DNA of 38,967 nt from contig RZZS01000017.1 in the NCBI GenBank assembly GCA_009929775.1, positions 1 to 38,967 on the forward strand, written 5' to 3'. This stretch comes from Alphaproteobacteria bacterium. GTDB taxonomy: Bacteria > Pseudomonadota > Alphaproteobacteria > Micavibrionales > Micavibrionaceae. The translations under genes were made by a program, and so were the position numbers. Position 1 is the first letter of the stretch, and every line of letters begins with the position of its first letter. Below, piece after piece: positions 26,497 through 34,705 of the stretch. The notes under the pieces are model-generated. The model was not told where the DNA came from. It made no database searches and saw only the letters and a program-made list of their open reading frames with translations.

Positions 26497-27260
26497 GGCC
26501 GGTTCACCTCGACGATGACCGGCGTGTGGTCAGAGGGTTTTTCCTTCCCGCGCGGGTCCCGGTCGATCGCGCAGTTCGCGAGGCGGTCGGTGACTTCCGG
26601 GGAGCACAGGAAATGGTCGATGCGAATGCCCTGATTTTTTTGCCAGCGTCCGGCCTGATAATCCCAGAATGTGTACTGGCCGGGTTCGCTGTTGAAAATA
26701 CGGAAGGCGTCGTACAGGCCGAGGTTCAGGAGCGCGCGGAACTTCGCGCGGCTTTCCGGGCGAAAGAGCGCGTCGCCCTCCCAGGCTGTCGCGTCGTAAC
26801 AATCCCTGTCTTCCGGAATGACGTTAAAGTCGCCGCCGACGAGGAAGGGCACGCGCGCCTCGCGCAGGGCTTTCAGGCGCGCGTAAAGCCGGTCCATCCA
26901 GCCGAGCTTGTAGTCGAATTTTTCTCCCGGCGCCGGATTGCCGTTCGGCAGGTAAATGTTGATTACGCGCAAGCCATTGATGTCGGCTTCGAGATAGCGC
27001 GCCTGATCGTCTTCGCCGGGGTTCGGCAAATAGTCGCAAATAACGTCAATGTCGCTTTTTGAGAGGGTGGCGACGCCGTTATAACTCTTCTGGCAGACGC
27101 ACTTCGAATGATAGCCGAGCGCCGTGAACTCCATGTCCGGAAATTCCAGCCCTTTCAACTCCTGCAACAGCAGCACATCCGGCTGTGCGGTCGCCAGCCA
27201 GTCCTTGACGTGCGTGAGCCGTGCCTTGATCGAGTTGACGTTCCACGACGCGATTTTCAT
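26493..27260 (-). CDS. xthA: Exodeoxyribonuclease III
   Basis: This 255-residue AP endonuclease and 3'-5' exonuclease acts in base excision repair. It begins MKIASWNVNSIKARL, has the metal-binding Glu in LLQELKG, the DFNVIPEDRDCYD motif, RIDHFLCS and the catalytic SDHTPVIV near the C-terminus. ATG 27260 gives the usual family start; an upstream extension of 34 codons is not conserved-looking. xthA next to erpA and dgt is a common alphaproteobacterial arrangement, although here a pentapeptide gene and 670 bases of repeat-rich DNA separate them. Confidence 0.96.
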   Translation of the reverse strand: MKIASWNVNSIKARLTHVKDWLATAQPDVLLLQELKGLEFPDMEFTALGYHSKCVCQKSYNGVATLSKSDIDVICDYLPNPGEDDQARYLEADINGLRVINIYLPNGNPAPGEKFDYKLGWMDRLYARLKALREARVPFLVGGDFNVIPEDRDCYDATAWEGDALFRPESRAKFRALLNLGLYDAFRIFNSEPGQYTFWDYQAGRWQKNQGIRIDHFLCSPEVTDRLANCAIDRDPRGKEKPSDHTPVIVEVNRP

Positions 27261-27495
27261 GGAAGGCAGGATAGCAGAAACGTTCCGCAGGGAAAGGGTG
27301 CGCATGTTTTTTTCAGCAATTCTAGATCGCGCCGGTTCAATGGCTCGTGGTGAAAAATCCACGAGCGAACGTGCATTCTGGCATTTGTTTTCTTGTCACT
27401 CCCCGGCTATCGCCCCCTCTCCCGGGTTGCGTACGGACCGGAGATGAGGATTACCCTCGCGCTTTGCGTGCATGGCGAAAAATCAAGTATTTATA

Positions 27496-27565
27496 CCACC
27501 AAGACACCAAGGCACCAAGTTTGTTGTATTACCAGCGCCTTGGTGTCTTCATGCCTTGGTGGTGG
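27496..27565. repeat. ACCAAG palindrome
   Basis: CCACCAAGACACCAAGG on the left is mirrored by GCCTTGGTGTCTTCATGCC and TTGGTGGTGG on the right. The pairing is imperfect. Sequences of this wording (ACCAAGACACCAAGGCACC) occur between genes in many bacteria. It lies in the gene-free stretch 27261-27931. Confidence 0.6.
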
Positions 27566-27577
27566 AAACACGGCCTA

Positions 27578-27697
27578 GAGCACTTTCCGATTAGATTGAC
27601 CCGTCCAGCGACCCCCGTCCACTCGGCTAATTGCTTTGGCTTCGCCAAACCAAAGCCTCATTGCCCTCCCCCGCAAGCGGGGGAGGGTTGGGTGGGG
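27578..27697. repeat. Composite repeat, copy 3 (uninterrupted)
   Basis: After TA at 27576-27577 the unit starts GAGCACTTTCCGATTAG and runs through GATTGACCCGTCCAGCG. It continues into module B (from 27621), whose TTTGGCTTCGCCAAACC hairpin and CCCTCCCCCGC/GCGGGGGAGGG palindrome match 20378-20450. It has no insertion at its CTAATTG site and so shows the empty target of the element at 24526-24696. Confidence 0.75.
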
Positions 27698-27709
27698 ACG
27701 CGCCGGAAT

Positions 27710-27747
27710 GGGGACGGAGTAAAACCCCCTCGTTTTACTCCGTCCCC
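27710..27747. repeat. Perfect 15-bp stem hairpin
   Basis: GGGGACGGAGTAAAA (27710-27724) pairs exactly with TTTTACTCCGTCCCC (27733-27747) around an 8-base loop. No T run follows, so it is not a classical terminator. From here to 27931 I see no other structure or gene. Confidence 0.8.
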
Positions 27748-27931
27748 GTTTGCCACCGAACGCCGCGTTCATGAGGAATGCCTCTCTCCGATTTTACGCC
27801 TGACGGCGCGATTTCGAATTGCTGCTGTTTTTTTGAGGAAAGCGGGAAGAGTGCGCGATTTTTCTTGCAAATCGCGGAGAGTTTATGAAAATGCGCAGCG
27901 AGTATCCATGATTAATAAAGGACAAAAACCG

Positions 27932-28525
27932 ATGCGAATTGGAATGGCTTTGCGAGTGGCCTTTAACCGGGTAACAAAGGGCTGGTCGGCGGATTTCACC
28001 GGGCGCTATCGACTGCATCGCGAGTACCTCAGGACGGATGGACGGTCGGGGCAACGATTTGAATTTCATGACGGAGACGCGCTGCCAAAAAGACTGGTCG
28101 GTGTCGATCTTCGCAAGGCAGACCTCTCGGGGGCGCCTCTGGCCGGTGCCGACCTGAGCCGGTCCGATCTGCGCGAGGCAACAATGGATGGCGCGAATCT
28201 GACGAATTCCGTTCTCTACTCGGCCAGAGCGACCGGCGTGAGTCTGAAGAGGGCGAATCTTGAGGGCGCAAATCTTGACTGCGCAGCTGTGTGCGACGCT
28301 CGTTTTGACGGCGCCGTTCTTGTCAACGCCAATATGAGCTATACAAATGTAAGAAAAGCGACGTTCGACGGGGCGAATCTGACGAGGGCGTCGGCCGCGC
28401 GCGCCATCGGGCTGGTCAGAGAACAGATCGATGCCTGCGTCTCGATTGAGGGCGCACGTCTGCCTGCCGCACTGAGTCAACCGGACGCTGCGACGGGGCT
28501 GGTCTCTGTGCCCGCCGCTCCATAG
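27932..28525 (+). CDS. Pentapeptide-repeat protein
   Basis: From ATG 27932, after AAAGGA, the product is 197 residues. Residues 60-160 consist of pentapeptide units of the A(D/N)LXX type (ADLSG, ADLSR, ANLTN, ANLEG, ANLTR and others) and should fold into a right-handed quadrilateral beta-helix. The N-terminal 55 residues are basic and carry no repeat. Some family members mimic DNA and bind gyrase (Qnr, MfpA), but most have no known role and nothing here decides it. ATG 27908 would add 8 residues and has a weaker ribosome binding site. It is convergent with erpA, 42 bases away. Confidence 0.85.
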   Translation: MRIGMALRVAFNRVTKGWSADFTGRYRLHREYLRTDGRSGQRFEFHDGDALPKRLVGVDLRKADLSGAPLAGADLSRSDLREATMDGANLTNSVLYSARATGVSLKRANLEGANLDCAAVCDARFDGAVLVNANMSYTNVRKATFDGANLTRASAARAIGLVREQIDACVSIEGARLPAALSQPDAATGLVSVPAAP

Positions 28526-28567
28526 TGACAGCAGACGAGGTCGGACTTAAAGATTCCGGCAGCCTGC

Positions 28568-28903
28568 TCAACCAATCGAAAAACTCGTCCCGCAGCCGCA
28601 GCCAGCGACGGCGTTCGGGTTGTCGATTCTGAATTCGGCTCCGATCAGCCCTTCCTCGAATGTGACGGTCGCGCCTTTGAGGAAGGTCATGGACATCTCG
28701 TCCGTAACCACCGCGCCTCCGCCGAAGGTCCGGTCGTTCTCTTCGAATCGGTCGGATAGCTCAAGCCGATACTGGAACCCCGAACATCCGCCGCCCTCGA
28801 CTGTGATGCGCAGCCTGAGGCCGGGGTTGTTCTGGCTTGCGCGCAGGGCATTGACGCGCTTTACGGCGCTCTCGTGGATGGTTATGGTGTCTTCGTTCTG
28901 CAT
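28568..28903 (-). CDS. erpA: Iron-sulfur cluster insertion protein, IscA/ErpA type
   Basis: This 111-residue A-type carrier has the three conserved cysteines Cys40 (GGGCSGFQY), Cys102 and Cys104 (AGCGCGTSFSI). These proteins hand assembled Fe-S clusters to target apoproteins. The length from ATG 28903 (MQNEDTITIHESAV) is normal; an upstream frame extension to 28951 reaches into the dgt ribosome binding region and is unlikely. It is divergent from dgt with 53 bases between starts, a common alphaproteobacterial arrangement. ErpA rather than IscA is chosen by context. Confidence 0.93.
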   Translation of the reverse strand: MQNEDTITIHESAVKRVNALRASQNNPGLRLRITVEGGGCSGFQYRLELSDRFEENDRTFGGGAVVTDEMSMTFLKGATVTFEEGLIGAEFRIDNPNAVAGCGCGTSFSIG

Positions 28904-28956
28904 CGGATCATTATATTGCGCGGGGCGGGAATAATTCAATTGGAGAACCAAAGCTC

Positions 28957-30171
28957 ATGATGACAGACGCGGCGACCGGGCAGCCCTCCTACAACTACTG
29001 CGCTCTTCCTCTTGTGTCTTACGCCTGCAGACCGGACCAGAGCCGGGGGCGATTGTACGACGAGCCGCCGAGCAAGTACCGCACGGAATTCCACCGGGAC
29101 CGGGACCGGATCATCCATGCGAGCGCGTTCCGCCGCCTGAAATACAAAACGCAGGTCTTCGTCTATCACGAGGGCGACCATTACCGCACGCGGCTTTCGC
29201 ATACGCTCGAGGTCGCGCAGGTGACGCGGGCACTGGCGCGGGCGCTGATGATCAACGAGGATCTGGCGGAATCGGTCGCGCTGGCGCACGATCTCGGCCA
29301 TACGCCTTTCGCGCATATGGGCGAGGTTTATCTGCAGGAATGTATGGCGCCTTACGGCGGGTTCGAGCATAACGACCAGTCCCTGCGCATCCTGACCTTT
29401 CTTGAACGCAAGTATCCGCGCTGGCCGGGGCTGAATTTGACATGGGAGACGCTGGAGGGCGTCGTCAAGCATAACGGGCCGGTGAGCGGACCGCTGCCCG
29501 TCACGCTCGAAAAAGTGTCGCAAGACATGGATCTCGAACTTTCGACGCACGCGACGATCGAGGCGCAGGCGGCGGCGATTGCCGATGATATCGCCTATAA
29601 CAATCACGATGTCGAGGACGGGCTTCGCGCGGGGTTGTTCACGCTGGGTGATCTCGAGGATATCCCCTTGCTCGCTGATGTGCTTGACGTTGTGCGGGCG
29701 GATTTTCCCGATATCGAGGAACACTATCTCGTGCAGGAAATGGTGCGCGAGATGATCGGGGCAATGGTCGCAGACGTGCTCGAGGAAAGTCGCGCGAGGA
29801 TCGCGGCAGCGAATCCGCAAAGCCCGGAGGACGTGCGTACCTGCGGTCGCCAGCTCATCGGCTTTTCGGCGGAGATGGAAGCCCGCGTCGACGAATTGCG
29901 CGACTTTCTGTTCGAGCGCATGTACCGCCATTACACGATCAACCGCATCTGGTTGAAGGTCGAACGGCTCGTGCATGATCTGTTCAAGGCTTTTTTCGAG
30001 CATCCAGGCTGTCTCCCGGACCGGTGGCAGCAGGATGTAAAGGAAGCAGGCGGCTTGACCGACGACGCGGCCCGCGCCCGCGTGATCTGCGATTACATCG
30101 CCGGAATGACAGACCGCTACGCCATGCGCGAACACGAGCGGCTGTTCAATCTGCATTGGGATTTGCGGTAG
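28957..30171 (+). CDS. dgt: Deoxyguanosinetriphosphate triphosphohydrolase-like protein
   Basis: This 404-residue HD-superfamily enzyme cleaves dNTPs to nucleoside and triphosphate. Metal ligands are visible as His82 (SHTLEVAQ) and the His111-Asp112 pair (LAHDLGHTPFAH), with a further Asp in IADDIAYNNHD. RTEFHRDRDRIIHASAFRRL is the family N-terminal signature. The start has tandem ATGs at 28957 and 28960 after GGAGA. In many alphaproteobacteria argS follows; here a C-rich palindrome and the SPOR gene follow instead. Confidence 0.95.
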   Translation: MMTDAATGQPSYNYCALPLVSYACRPDQSRGRLYDEPPSKYRTEFHRDRDRIIHASAFRRLKYKTQVFVYHEGDHYRTRLSHTLEVAQVTRALARALMINEDLAESVALAHDLGHTPFAHMGEVYLQECMAPYGGFEHNDQSLRILTFLERKYPRWPGLNLTWETLEGVVKHNGPVSGPLPVTLEKVSQDMDLELSTHATIEAQAAAIADDIAYNNHDVEDGLRAGLFTLGDLEDIPLLADVLDVVRADFPDIEEHYLVQEMVREMIGAMVADVLEESRARIAAANPQSPEDVRTCGRQLIGFSAEMEARVDELRDFLFERMYRHYTINRIWLKVERLVHDLFKAFFEHPGCLPDRWQQDVKEAGGLTDDAARARVICDYIAGMTDRYAMREHERLFNLHWDLR

Positions 30172-30183
30172 GGGACGAGGTAA

Positions 30184-30204
30184 CCTCTCCCCACGGGGGA
30201 GAGG
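30184..30204. repeat. Short C-rich palindrome after dgt
   Basis: CCTCTCCCC and GGGGAGAGG flank an ACG loop, 12 bases past the dgt stop. Identical wording occurs inside zapE (36328-36350). Confidence 0.75.
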
Positions 30205-30369
30205 GATTTGCTCTTGCCGATGGAATTGTGGAAAGAGCCGCGCGCAGGCGTGGAAATCCTTGAATGTTCTGTCTGTTATCTGTTAAATCGAATCGTTAAA
30301 TTCAATTGCTGGAGGCGTTCGCGAAGGAAGGCTGTAGAGTGGCCGTCCGGGAGAACGGGATACAAGGAC

Positions 30370-31290
30370 ATGCCTACACGACGCAACGAGTTCGACGGAC
30401 CCGGAGAAGGGCCGATTGTCGCCATTCGCAGGGCACTGAGCCAGGGAAATCGTATTCACGGGCGGGGTTCGCTGGTGACTTTCATGGTGGTGCTGTCGAT
30501 GATCGCGGTTCTTGTCGCTGTGCTCTGGTACAGCTATCCCCGTGAGGCGCAGACCCATGACGATCTCACCGTTCCGGTGGTGCGCGCCGGGACGGAGCCT
30601 TATCGCAATGCGCCGGAGGATCAGGGAGGCATGGACGTTCCCCACAGGGACAGCACGATTTTCGATACATTGCGCGAGGCGGATAACCGGACAGGAGAGC
30701 GCGTCGAGAATCTTCTTGCCGACGACGAAGATCCGATGCCGCGCGAGCGACTGTTCGCGGGCCTGAACACCGCCGCAGGCGAGTCGCCCCAGAACCTTTT
30801 TGAATCCGACTCTTCCGACTCTAACGAGTCTCAGGACCTGACCGAGCCGGTGACGTCAAAGGAATCAGGTCCGGATGCGCCCGAAATTTCGGACGAAACG
30901 CGCGCGCTGGTTCAATCCGTTCTGCGCAAGCAGGAGGAAGATGCGGCCAGCGCCAGGGAAGAAAGCGCCAAAAAGGAAATGGCGAAGGCAAGCGAAGCCG
31001 CAGCGAAGATCGAGCCTGCCGCCGGGGCTGCCGTACCGGCGACCGGGCATTTCTTCGTGCAACTCGCCAGCCTGAAGAGCCGGGACGCGGCCGAGACCGC
31101 CTGGAAACAGGCGCAGAAGAAGTACGACTCCCTCTCGGGTTCCTCCTATCGCGTGCAGAGTGCCGATCTCGCCGAACGCGGCACGTTCTATCGCGTGCAG
31201 GCCGGTCCGTTTCTGCGCGACAAGGCCGATCAGGTCTGCGCTTCGATCAAGGCGAAGACCCCGGGAGGCTGTCTTGTGGTCGGCCGTTAA
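30370..31290 (+). CDS. SPOR-domain cell-envelope protein
   Basis: This 306-residue inner-membrane protein has a short cytoplasmic N-terminus, one membrane helix (about residues 36-56, VTFMVVLSMIAVLVAVLWY), a long acidic low-complexity periplasmic linker with an Ala/Glu/Lys-rich coil, and a C-terminal SPOR domain (about 222-306, GHFFVQLASLKSRDAAETAW). SPOR domains bind denuded glycan strands and target proteins to the division septum. ATG 30370 after AAGGA is chosen; upstream codons are not protein-like. nagZ overlaps its 3' end by 17 bases, linking it with peptidoglycan metabolism. Confidence 0.88.
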   Translation: MPTRRNEFDGPGEGPIVAIRRALSQGNRIHGRGSLVTFMVVLSMIAVLVAVLWYSYPREAQTHDDLTVPVVRAGTEPYRNAPEDQGGMDVPHRDSTIFDTLREADNRTGERVENLLADDEDPMPRERLFAGLNTAAGESPQNLFESDSSDSNESQDLTEPVTSKESGPDAPEISDETRALVQSVLRKQEEDAASAREESAKKEMAKASEAAAKIEPAAGAAVPATGHFFVQLASLKSRDAAETAWKQAQKKYDSLSGSSYRVQSADLAERGTFYRVQAGPFLRDKADQVCASIKAKTPGGCLVVGR

Positions 31291-32272
31291 CGCGGTCGAT
31301 CCGCCGCTTGCCGCCATTTTTTCGGTGAACGGGCTCGTCGTCTCGAAGGAGGAGCGGGCGCTGTTCGAGAAGGCTAAACCGCTCGGCTTTATCCTCTTTA
31401 CCCGCAATTGCGCCGAACCCGCGCAAGTTCGCCAGCTCACCGCAAAGCTCCGCGAGATTCTCGGGCGCGATTGCCCGATCCTGATCGACCAGGAAGGCGG
31501 GCGCGTGCAGCGGCTGAAGCCACCGTTCTGGCGTGACCAGCCCGCTATGCGCCGTTTCGGGGAAATGGCGGAGGAGAATTTTGACGAAGCAATTGAATCG
31601 CTGTCCTTCACCATACTCCAACAGGCCGAGGAGCTGCGCGATTGCGGGATCAACGTCAATTGCGCGCCGGTGCTTGACGTGCTGTCCGAAGAGACTCACG
31701 CGGCCATAGGCGACCGCGCGTTTTCTGGCGACCCCTCGATTGTCGCGCGGCTTGGCGAGTGCGTATGCAGGACGTTTCTCGAGGCCGGAATCACGCCGGT
31801 GATCAAGCATATTCCGGGGCACGGACGCCCGGCGCTTGACAGTCACTACGAGTTGCCTCGCGTGCGGGCCGCACGCGCGGAACTCGACGCCGATCTTGCG
31901 CCGTTCGCGCATGTTGCCGGAAGCAATCTCGGGTCGTTCGTCTGGGGTATGAACGCGCATGTCATCTTTGACGCTTTCGATCCAAAGCATCCGGCGACGG
32001 TTTCGCGCACGGTGATCGACGAGACGATTCGCGGCGCGATCGGCTTTGACGGCTTCCTGCTCAGCGACGATCTCTCGATGGAAGCGCTCGCGCCCTATGG
32101 CGATATCAGCGAGCGGGCGCGCGCCTGCCTTGGGGCGGGAATCGACGCCGTATTGCATTGTTCGGGCAATTTCGACGAGATGGAATATCTTGCGGAGACC
32201 CTGCCGGAGCTTCGTCCGGATTCCGTGAGCCGCCTGAACCTCTCCGCAGGGTCAAGGCAGGTGGCGGCATGA
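31274..32272 (+). CDS. nagZ: Beta-N-acetylhexosaminidase NagZ
   Basis: This 332-residue family-3 glycoside hydrolase removes GlcNAc from muropeptides in the cytoplasm during peptidoglycan recycling. It has ILIDQEGGRVQRL, the catalytic KHIPGHG loop at 178-184 with a following DSH, and the nucleophile Asp in LLSDDLSM (about 265). The likely start is TTG at 31274, preceded by GGGAGG with a 5-base gap; no ATG suits the normal length. It overlaps the SPOR gene by 17 bases and ends ATGA-overlapped with scpA, indicating coupled translation. Confidence 0.92.
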   Translation: MWSAVNAVDPPLAAIFSVNGLVVSKEERALFEKAKPLGFILFTRNCAEPAQVRQLTAKLREILGRDCPILIDQEGGRVQRLKPPFWRDQPAMRRFGEMAEENFDEAIESLSFTILQQAEELRDCGINVNCAPVLDVLSEETHAAIGDRAFSGDPSIVARLGECVCRTFLEAGITPVIKHIPGHGRPALDSHYELPRVRAARAELDADLAPFAHVAGSNLGSFVWGMNAHVIFDAFDPKHPATVSRTVIDETIRGAIGFDGFLLSDDLSMEALAPYGDISERARACLGAGIDAVLHCSGNFDEMEYLAETLPELRPDSVSRLNLSAGSRQVAA

Positions 32273-33105
32273 CGCATGTCGCGTTCGAGGAAGACCCGCC
32301 GCGCGGAGAAGCGCCGGATAATCATCCGGCGGATACGCTGCTTCTGGATATCGACGGTTATGAAGGGCCGATTGACGTTCTGTTGCAGCTTGCGCGGGAC
32401 CAGAAGGTCGATCTCTCGAAAATCTCGATTTTGCAGCTCGCGCGGCAATATCTCGACTTTATCGAGCGGGCGAAGGAGCTTCGGCTCGACCTTGCGGCGG
32501 ATTATCTGGTCATGGCGGCCTGGCTCGCCTATCTGAAGTCGCGCCTGTTGCTGCCGAAGCAGGAAAACGACGAGGAGCAGCTTTCGGCGCAGGAGATGGC
32601 CGAAGCGCTGCAGTTCCAGCTCCGCCGCCTTGAGGCCATGCAGGCCATGGCGGAAAAGCTGATGAAGCGCCCGCAGCTGGGTCGGCAGGTTTTCGCGCGC
32701 GGTATGCCGGAAAAGCTTCATACGCAGACCGAGACGGTGTATGACGTGGCGCTGGTCGATATTTTGCGCGCCTATGGCGACATTCAGCGCCGGGCGAGCG
32801 GGAAGACCTACGACTTGCCGAAATTCACGCTGATGAGCATGGAATCGGCGATGCAGCGCATGACGAAAATGCTGGGGGCCCTGCCGCGCAAAGGGCAGCG
32901 CAGCGTCTGGACGACATTGCATTCTTTCCTGCCGGAGGGGATCCGGGACGGACTGTTCGTGCGTTCGGCGCTCGCGTCGATGTTCACGGCCGGGCTGGAA
33001 CTGGTCAAGCAGGGCAAGCTCGAGATTCGTCAGGACGGCCCGTTCCGTCCGATCTATATGCGGACGAACACGGGAGAACTGGAGGAAAGCTATGACGAAG
33101 TCTAG
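32269..33105 (+). CDS. scpA: Segregation and condensation protein A
   Basis: ScpA is the kleisin subunit that bridges SMC heads in the SMC-ScpAB condensin. The 278-residue product has the N-terminal YEGPIDVLLQLARDQKVDL signature and the YLVMAAWLAYLKSRLLLP helix, with a winged-helix C-terminus (about 210-278). ATG 32269 overlaps the nagZ stop as ATGA. Its partner scpB lies one gene downstream, with a GFA-family gene inserted between. Confidence 0.95.
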   Translation: MTHVAFEEDPPRGEAPDNHPADTLLLDIDGYEGPIDVLLQLARDQKVDLSKISILQLARQYLDFIERAKELRLDLAADYLVMAAWLAYLKSRLLLPKQENDEEQLSAQEMAEALQFQLRRLEAMQAMAEKLMKRPQLGRQVFARGMPEKLHTQTETVYDVALVDILRAYGDIQRRASGKTYDLPKFTLMSMESAMQRMTKMLGALPRKGQRSVWTTLHSFLPEGIRDGLFVRSALASMFTAGLELVKQGKLEIRQDGPFRPIYMRTNTGELEESYDEV

Positions 33106-33538
33106 GGATTTGCGCCGGTCGGGAAAATGCTATTGCGGCGCGGTGAAGTTCACGGCCGCTTTGCGCAATCTCGACATGCATGTTTGCCATTGCTCCGCCT
33201 GCCGGCGGTGGGGCGGGGGCGGTCCCGCCATGTCGCTCGACTGCGAGTCGCTTGTTATCGAGGATCCGGACAAGGTCACGTGGTTCGAAAGCTCGAAATG
33301 GGGCGAGCGCGGCTTTTGCAATGTCTGCGGGTCCAGCCTGTTTTTCCGCCTGAAGGACGGGAGCTATACGAACTGCTCGGTCTCCGCGCTGGACGATACG
33401 GAAGGCGTGCGGATCAGGGACCATATTTTCGTCGATTTCAAACCGCCTTATTACGAGTTCGCGGACGACGCGCCGCGTCTGACCGAAGAGGAATTTCTGG
33501 CCGCGTTCGAGGTCGTGCAGGATACCGATGCACGGTGA
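33092..33538 (+). CDS. GFA/CENP-V family zinc protein
   Basis: This 148-residue protein is of the glutathione-dependent formaldehyde-activating enzyme type. Zinc-binding cysteines are visible as Cys-x-Cys in GKCYCGAV, the CHCSACRRW cluster, and CNVCGSSLF. The family founder (Gfa) binds S-hydroxymethylglutathione, but most members have no proven reaction. The start ATG 33092, with GAGGA upstream, lies inside the scpA 3' end (14-base overlap) and its stop lies inside the scpB start (11-base overlap). It is thus wedged tightly between two subunits of one complex. Confidence 0.9.
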   Translation: MTKSRDLRRSGKCYCGAVKFTAALRNLDMHVCHCSACRRWGGGGPAMSLDCESLVIEDPDKVTWFESSKWGERGFCNVCGSSLFFRLKDGSYTNCSVSALDDTEGVRIRDHIFVDFKPPYYEFADDAPRLTEEEFLAAFEVVQDTDAR

Positions 33539-34136
33539 GCCTGATTTGTTGCGCGTTCTCGAAGCTCTTCTGTTCGCCTCCGCCGAGCCGCTTTCGCCGA
33601 AAGCGATCCGCGAGCGTATCGGCGAGGAGGCCGATCTCGGAGCGCTGCTTGCGGAACTGAAAGGCCATTACGAAGGGCGCGGGGTTAATCTGGTCGAGGT
33701 CGGCGGGAACTGGGCGTTCCGGACCGCGCCCGACCTTAGCGAGGCGTTGCAGCTCAGCCGCGAGGTGCAAAAGAAAATGTCCCGCGCGGCACTGGAAACC
33801 ATGGCGATTATCGCCTACCACCAGCCGGTGACGCGCGCGGAGATCGAAAATATACGCGGCGTGGCGACGAACAAGGGGACCCTCGACGTGCTGATGGAGG
33901 CGGGCTGGGTCAAGCCGGGGCGGCGGCGGGAAAGTCCGGGCAGACCGCTGACCTGGGTCACGACCAACGCCTTCCTTGACCAGTTCGGGCTGGAATCTAT
34001 GATGGATCTGCCGGGTCTCGACGAACTCAAGGCAACAGGCCTCCTCGACCGCCGTCCGGCCATCGAGGCGCTGCCGGAGACGGAGGATTTGTTCGTGGGG
34101 CAGGTTGCCGGCGGCGACGACGAACCGGATACATAA
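33528..34136 (+). CDS. scpB: Segregation and condensation protein B
   Basis: This 202-residue protein with two winged-helix domains dimerises and binds ScpA in the SMC condensin. Signatures are LLRVLEALLFASAEPLS at the N-terminus and ALETMAIIAYHQPVTRAEIENIRGV in the middle, followed by LDVLMEAGWVKPGRRRESPGRP. The 5' end overlaps the GFA gene by 11 bases. It ends 76 bases before tatA, the widest gap within this run. Confidence 0.95.
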   Translation: MHGEPDLLRVLEALLFASAEPLSPKAIRERIGEEADLGALLAELKGHYEGRGVNLVEVGGNWAFRTAPDLSEALQLSREVQKKMSRAALETMAIIAYHQPVTRAEIENIRGVATNKGTLDVLMEAGWVKPGRRRESPGRPLTWVTTNAFLDQFGLESMMDLPGLDELKATGLLDRRPAIEALPETEDLFVGQVAGGDDEPDT

Positions 34137-34212
34137 GCGGCTTGTTTTTATGAAGATCCCTCACATGCGTTCGGGATGAGAAAACATAGAGCGCGGGGAA
34201 AGGAACGGGAAT

Positions 34213-34392
34213 ATGAGTCTTGGAATCTGGCAGATATTGCTGATCGTTCTGGTGATCCTGCTGTTGTTCGGCGCGGGCCGTTTGCCGCGCATGATGGAGG
34301 ATCTCGGCAAGGGCATCAACAGCTTCAAAAAAGGCCTCAAGGATGAAGAGGGCGAGCGCAAGCAAGTCGACGACGGACGGGACGGGCGCTGA
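34213..34392 (+). CDS. tatA: Sec-independent translocase subunit TatA
   Basis: This 59-residue protein consists of a short N-terminus (MSLGIWQ), one membrane helix (about residues 7-21) with the FGAGRLP hinge, and an amphipathic helix (MMEDLGKGINSFKKGLKDE). TatA oligomers form the pore for folded twin-arginine substrates. An AAAGGAACGGG ribosome binding site precedes ATG 34213. In most alphaproteobacteria tatB follows directly; here two extra genes come between. Confidence 0.95.
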   Translation: MSLGIWQILLIVLVILLLFGAGRLPRMMEDLGKGINSFKKGLKDEEGERKQVDDGRDGR

Positions 34393-34396
34393 ACCG

Positions 34397-34705
34397 ATGG
34401 AGCGGATCGACCCCGCCTCCATCCACGAAGCCATGCCTGGCCTTGTCGAGCGGCTGGGCGCGCTCGGGGCGCGGCGAGTGATTCTGTACGGTTCGCGCGC
34501 CCGCGGCGACCATGCTCCGCGCGCCGATATCGACCTCGCCATCGACTGGCCCGGCCACGATTCGCGGGATTGGCTGGCCGTTTCGGATGCGATCGACGAG
34601 GCGCGCACGCTGCTTGAATTCGATTTCGTTTTTCTCGAAGATGCGAAGGGCGGCTATCTGGAGAATATACTTCGCGACGGGAAGGTGTTGTATGAACGAG
34701 GGTAA
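34397..34705 (+). CDS. MNT-domain nucleotidyltransferase (antitoxin type)
   Basis: This 102-residue minimal nucleotidyltransferase has the intact active-site motif G-S-x10-D-x-D (from GSRARGDHAP to the DID pair), which binds metal and nucleotide. MNT proteins paired with HEPN partners are antitoxins; in the characterised Shewanella pair the MNT protein transfers AMP groups to a tyrosine of the HEPN toxin. The ATG at 34397 lies 4 bases after the tatA stop, and the gene overlaps the HEPN gene by 14 bases. An upstream frame within tatA is not conserved-looking. Confidence 0.85.
   Translation: MERIDPASIHEAMPGLVERLGALGARRVILYGSRARGDHAPRADIDLAIDWPGHDSRDWLAVSDAIDEARTLLEFDFVFLEDAKGGYLENILRDGKVLYERG

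Noticed and set aside
28936..30156. 406-codon frame opposite dgt
   Set aside because: It is antisense to an enzyme with intact HD motifs, lacks recognisable domains and covers the dgt ribosome binding site.
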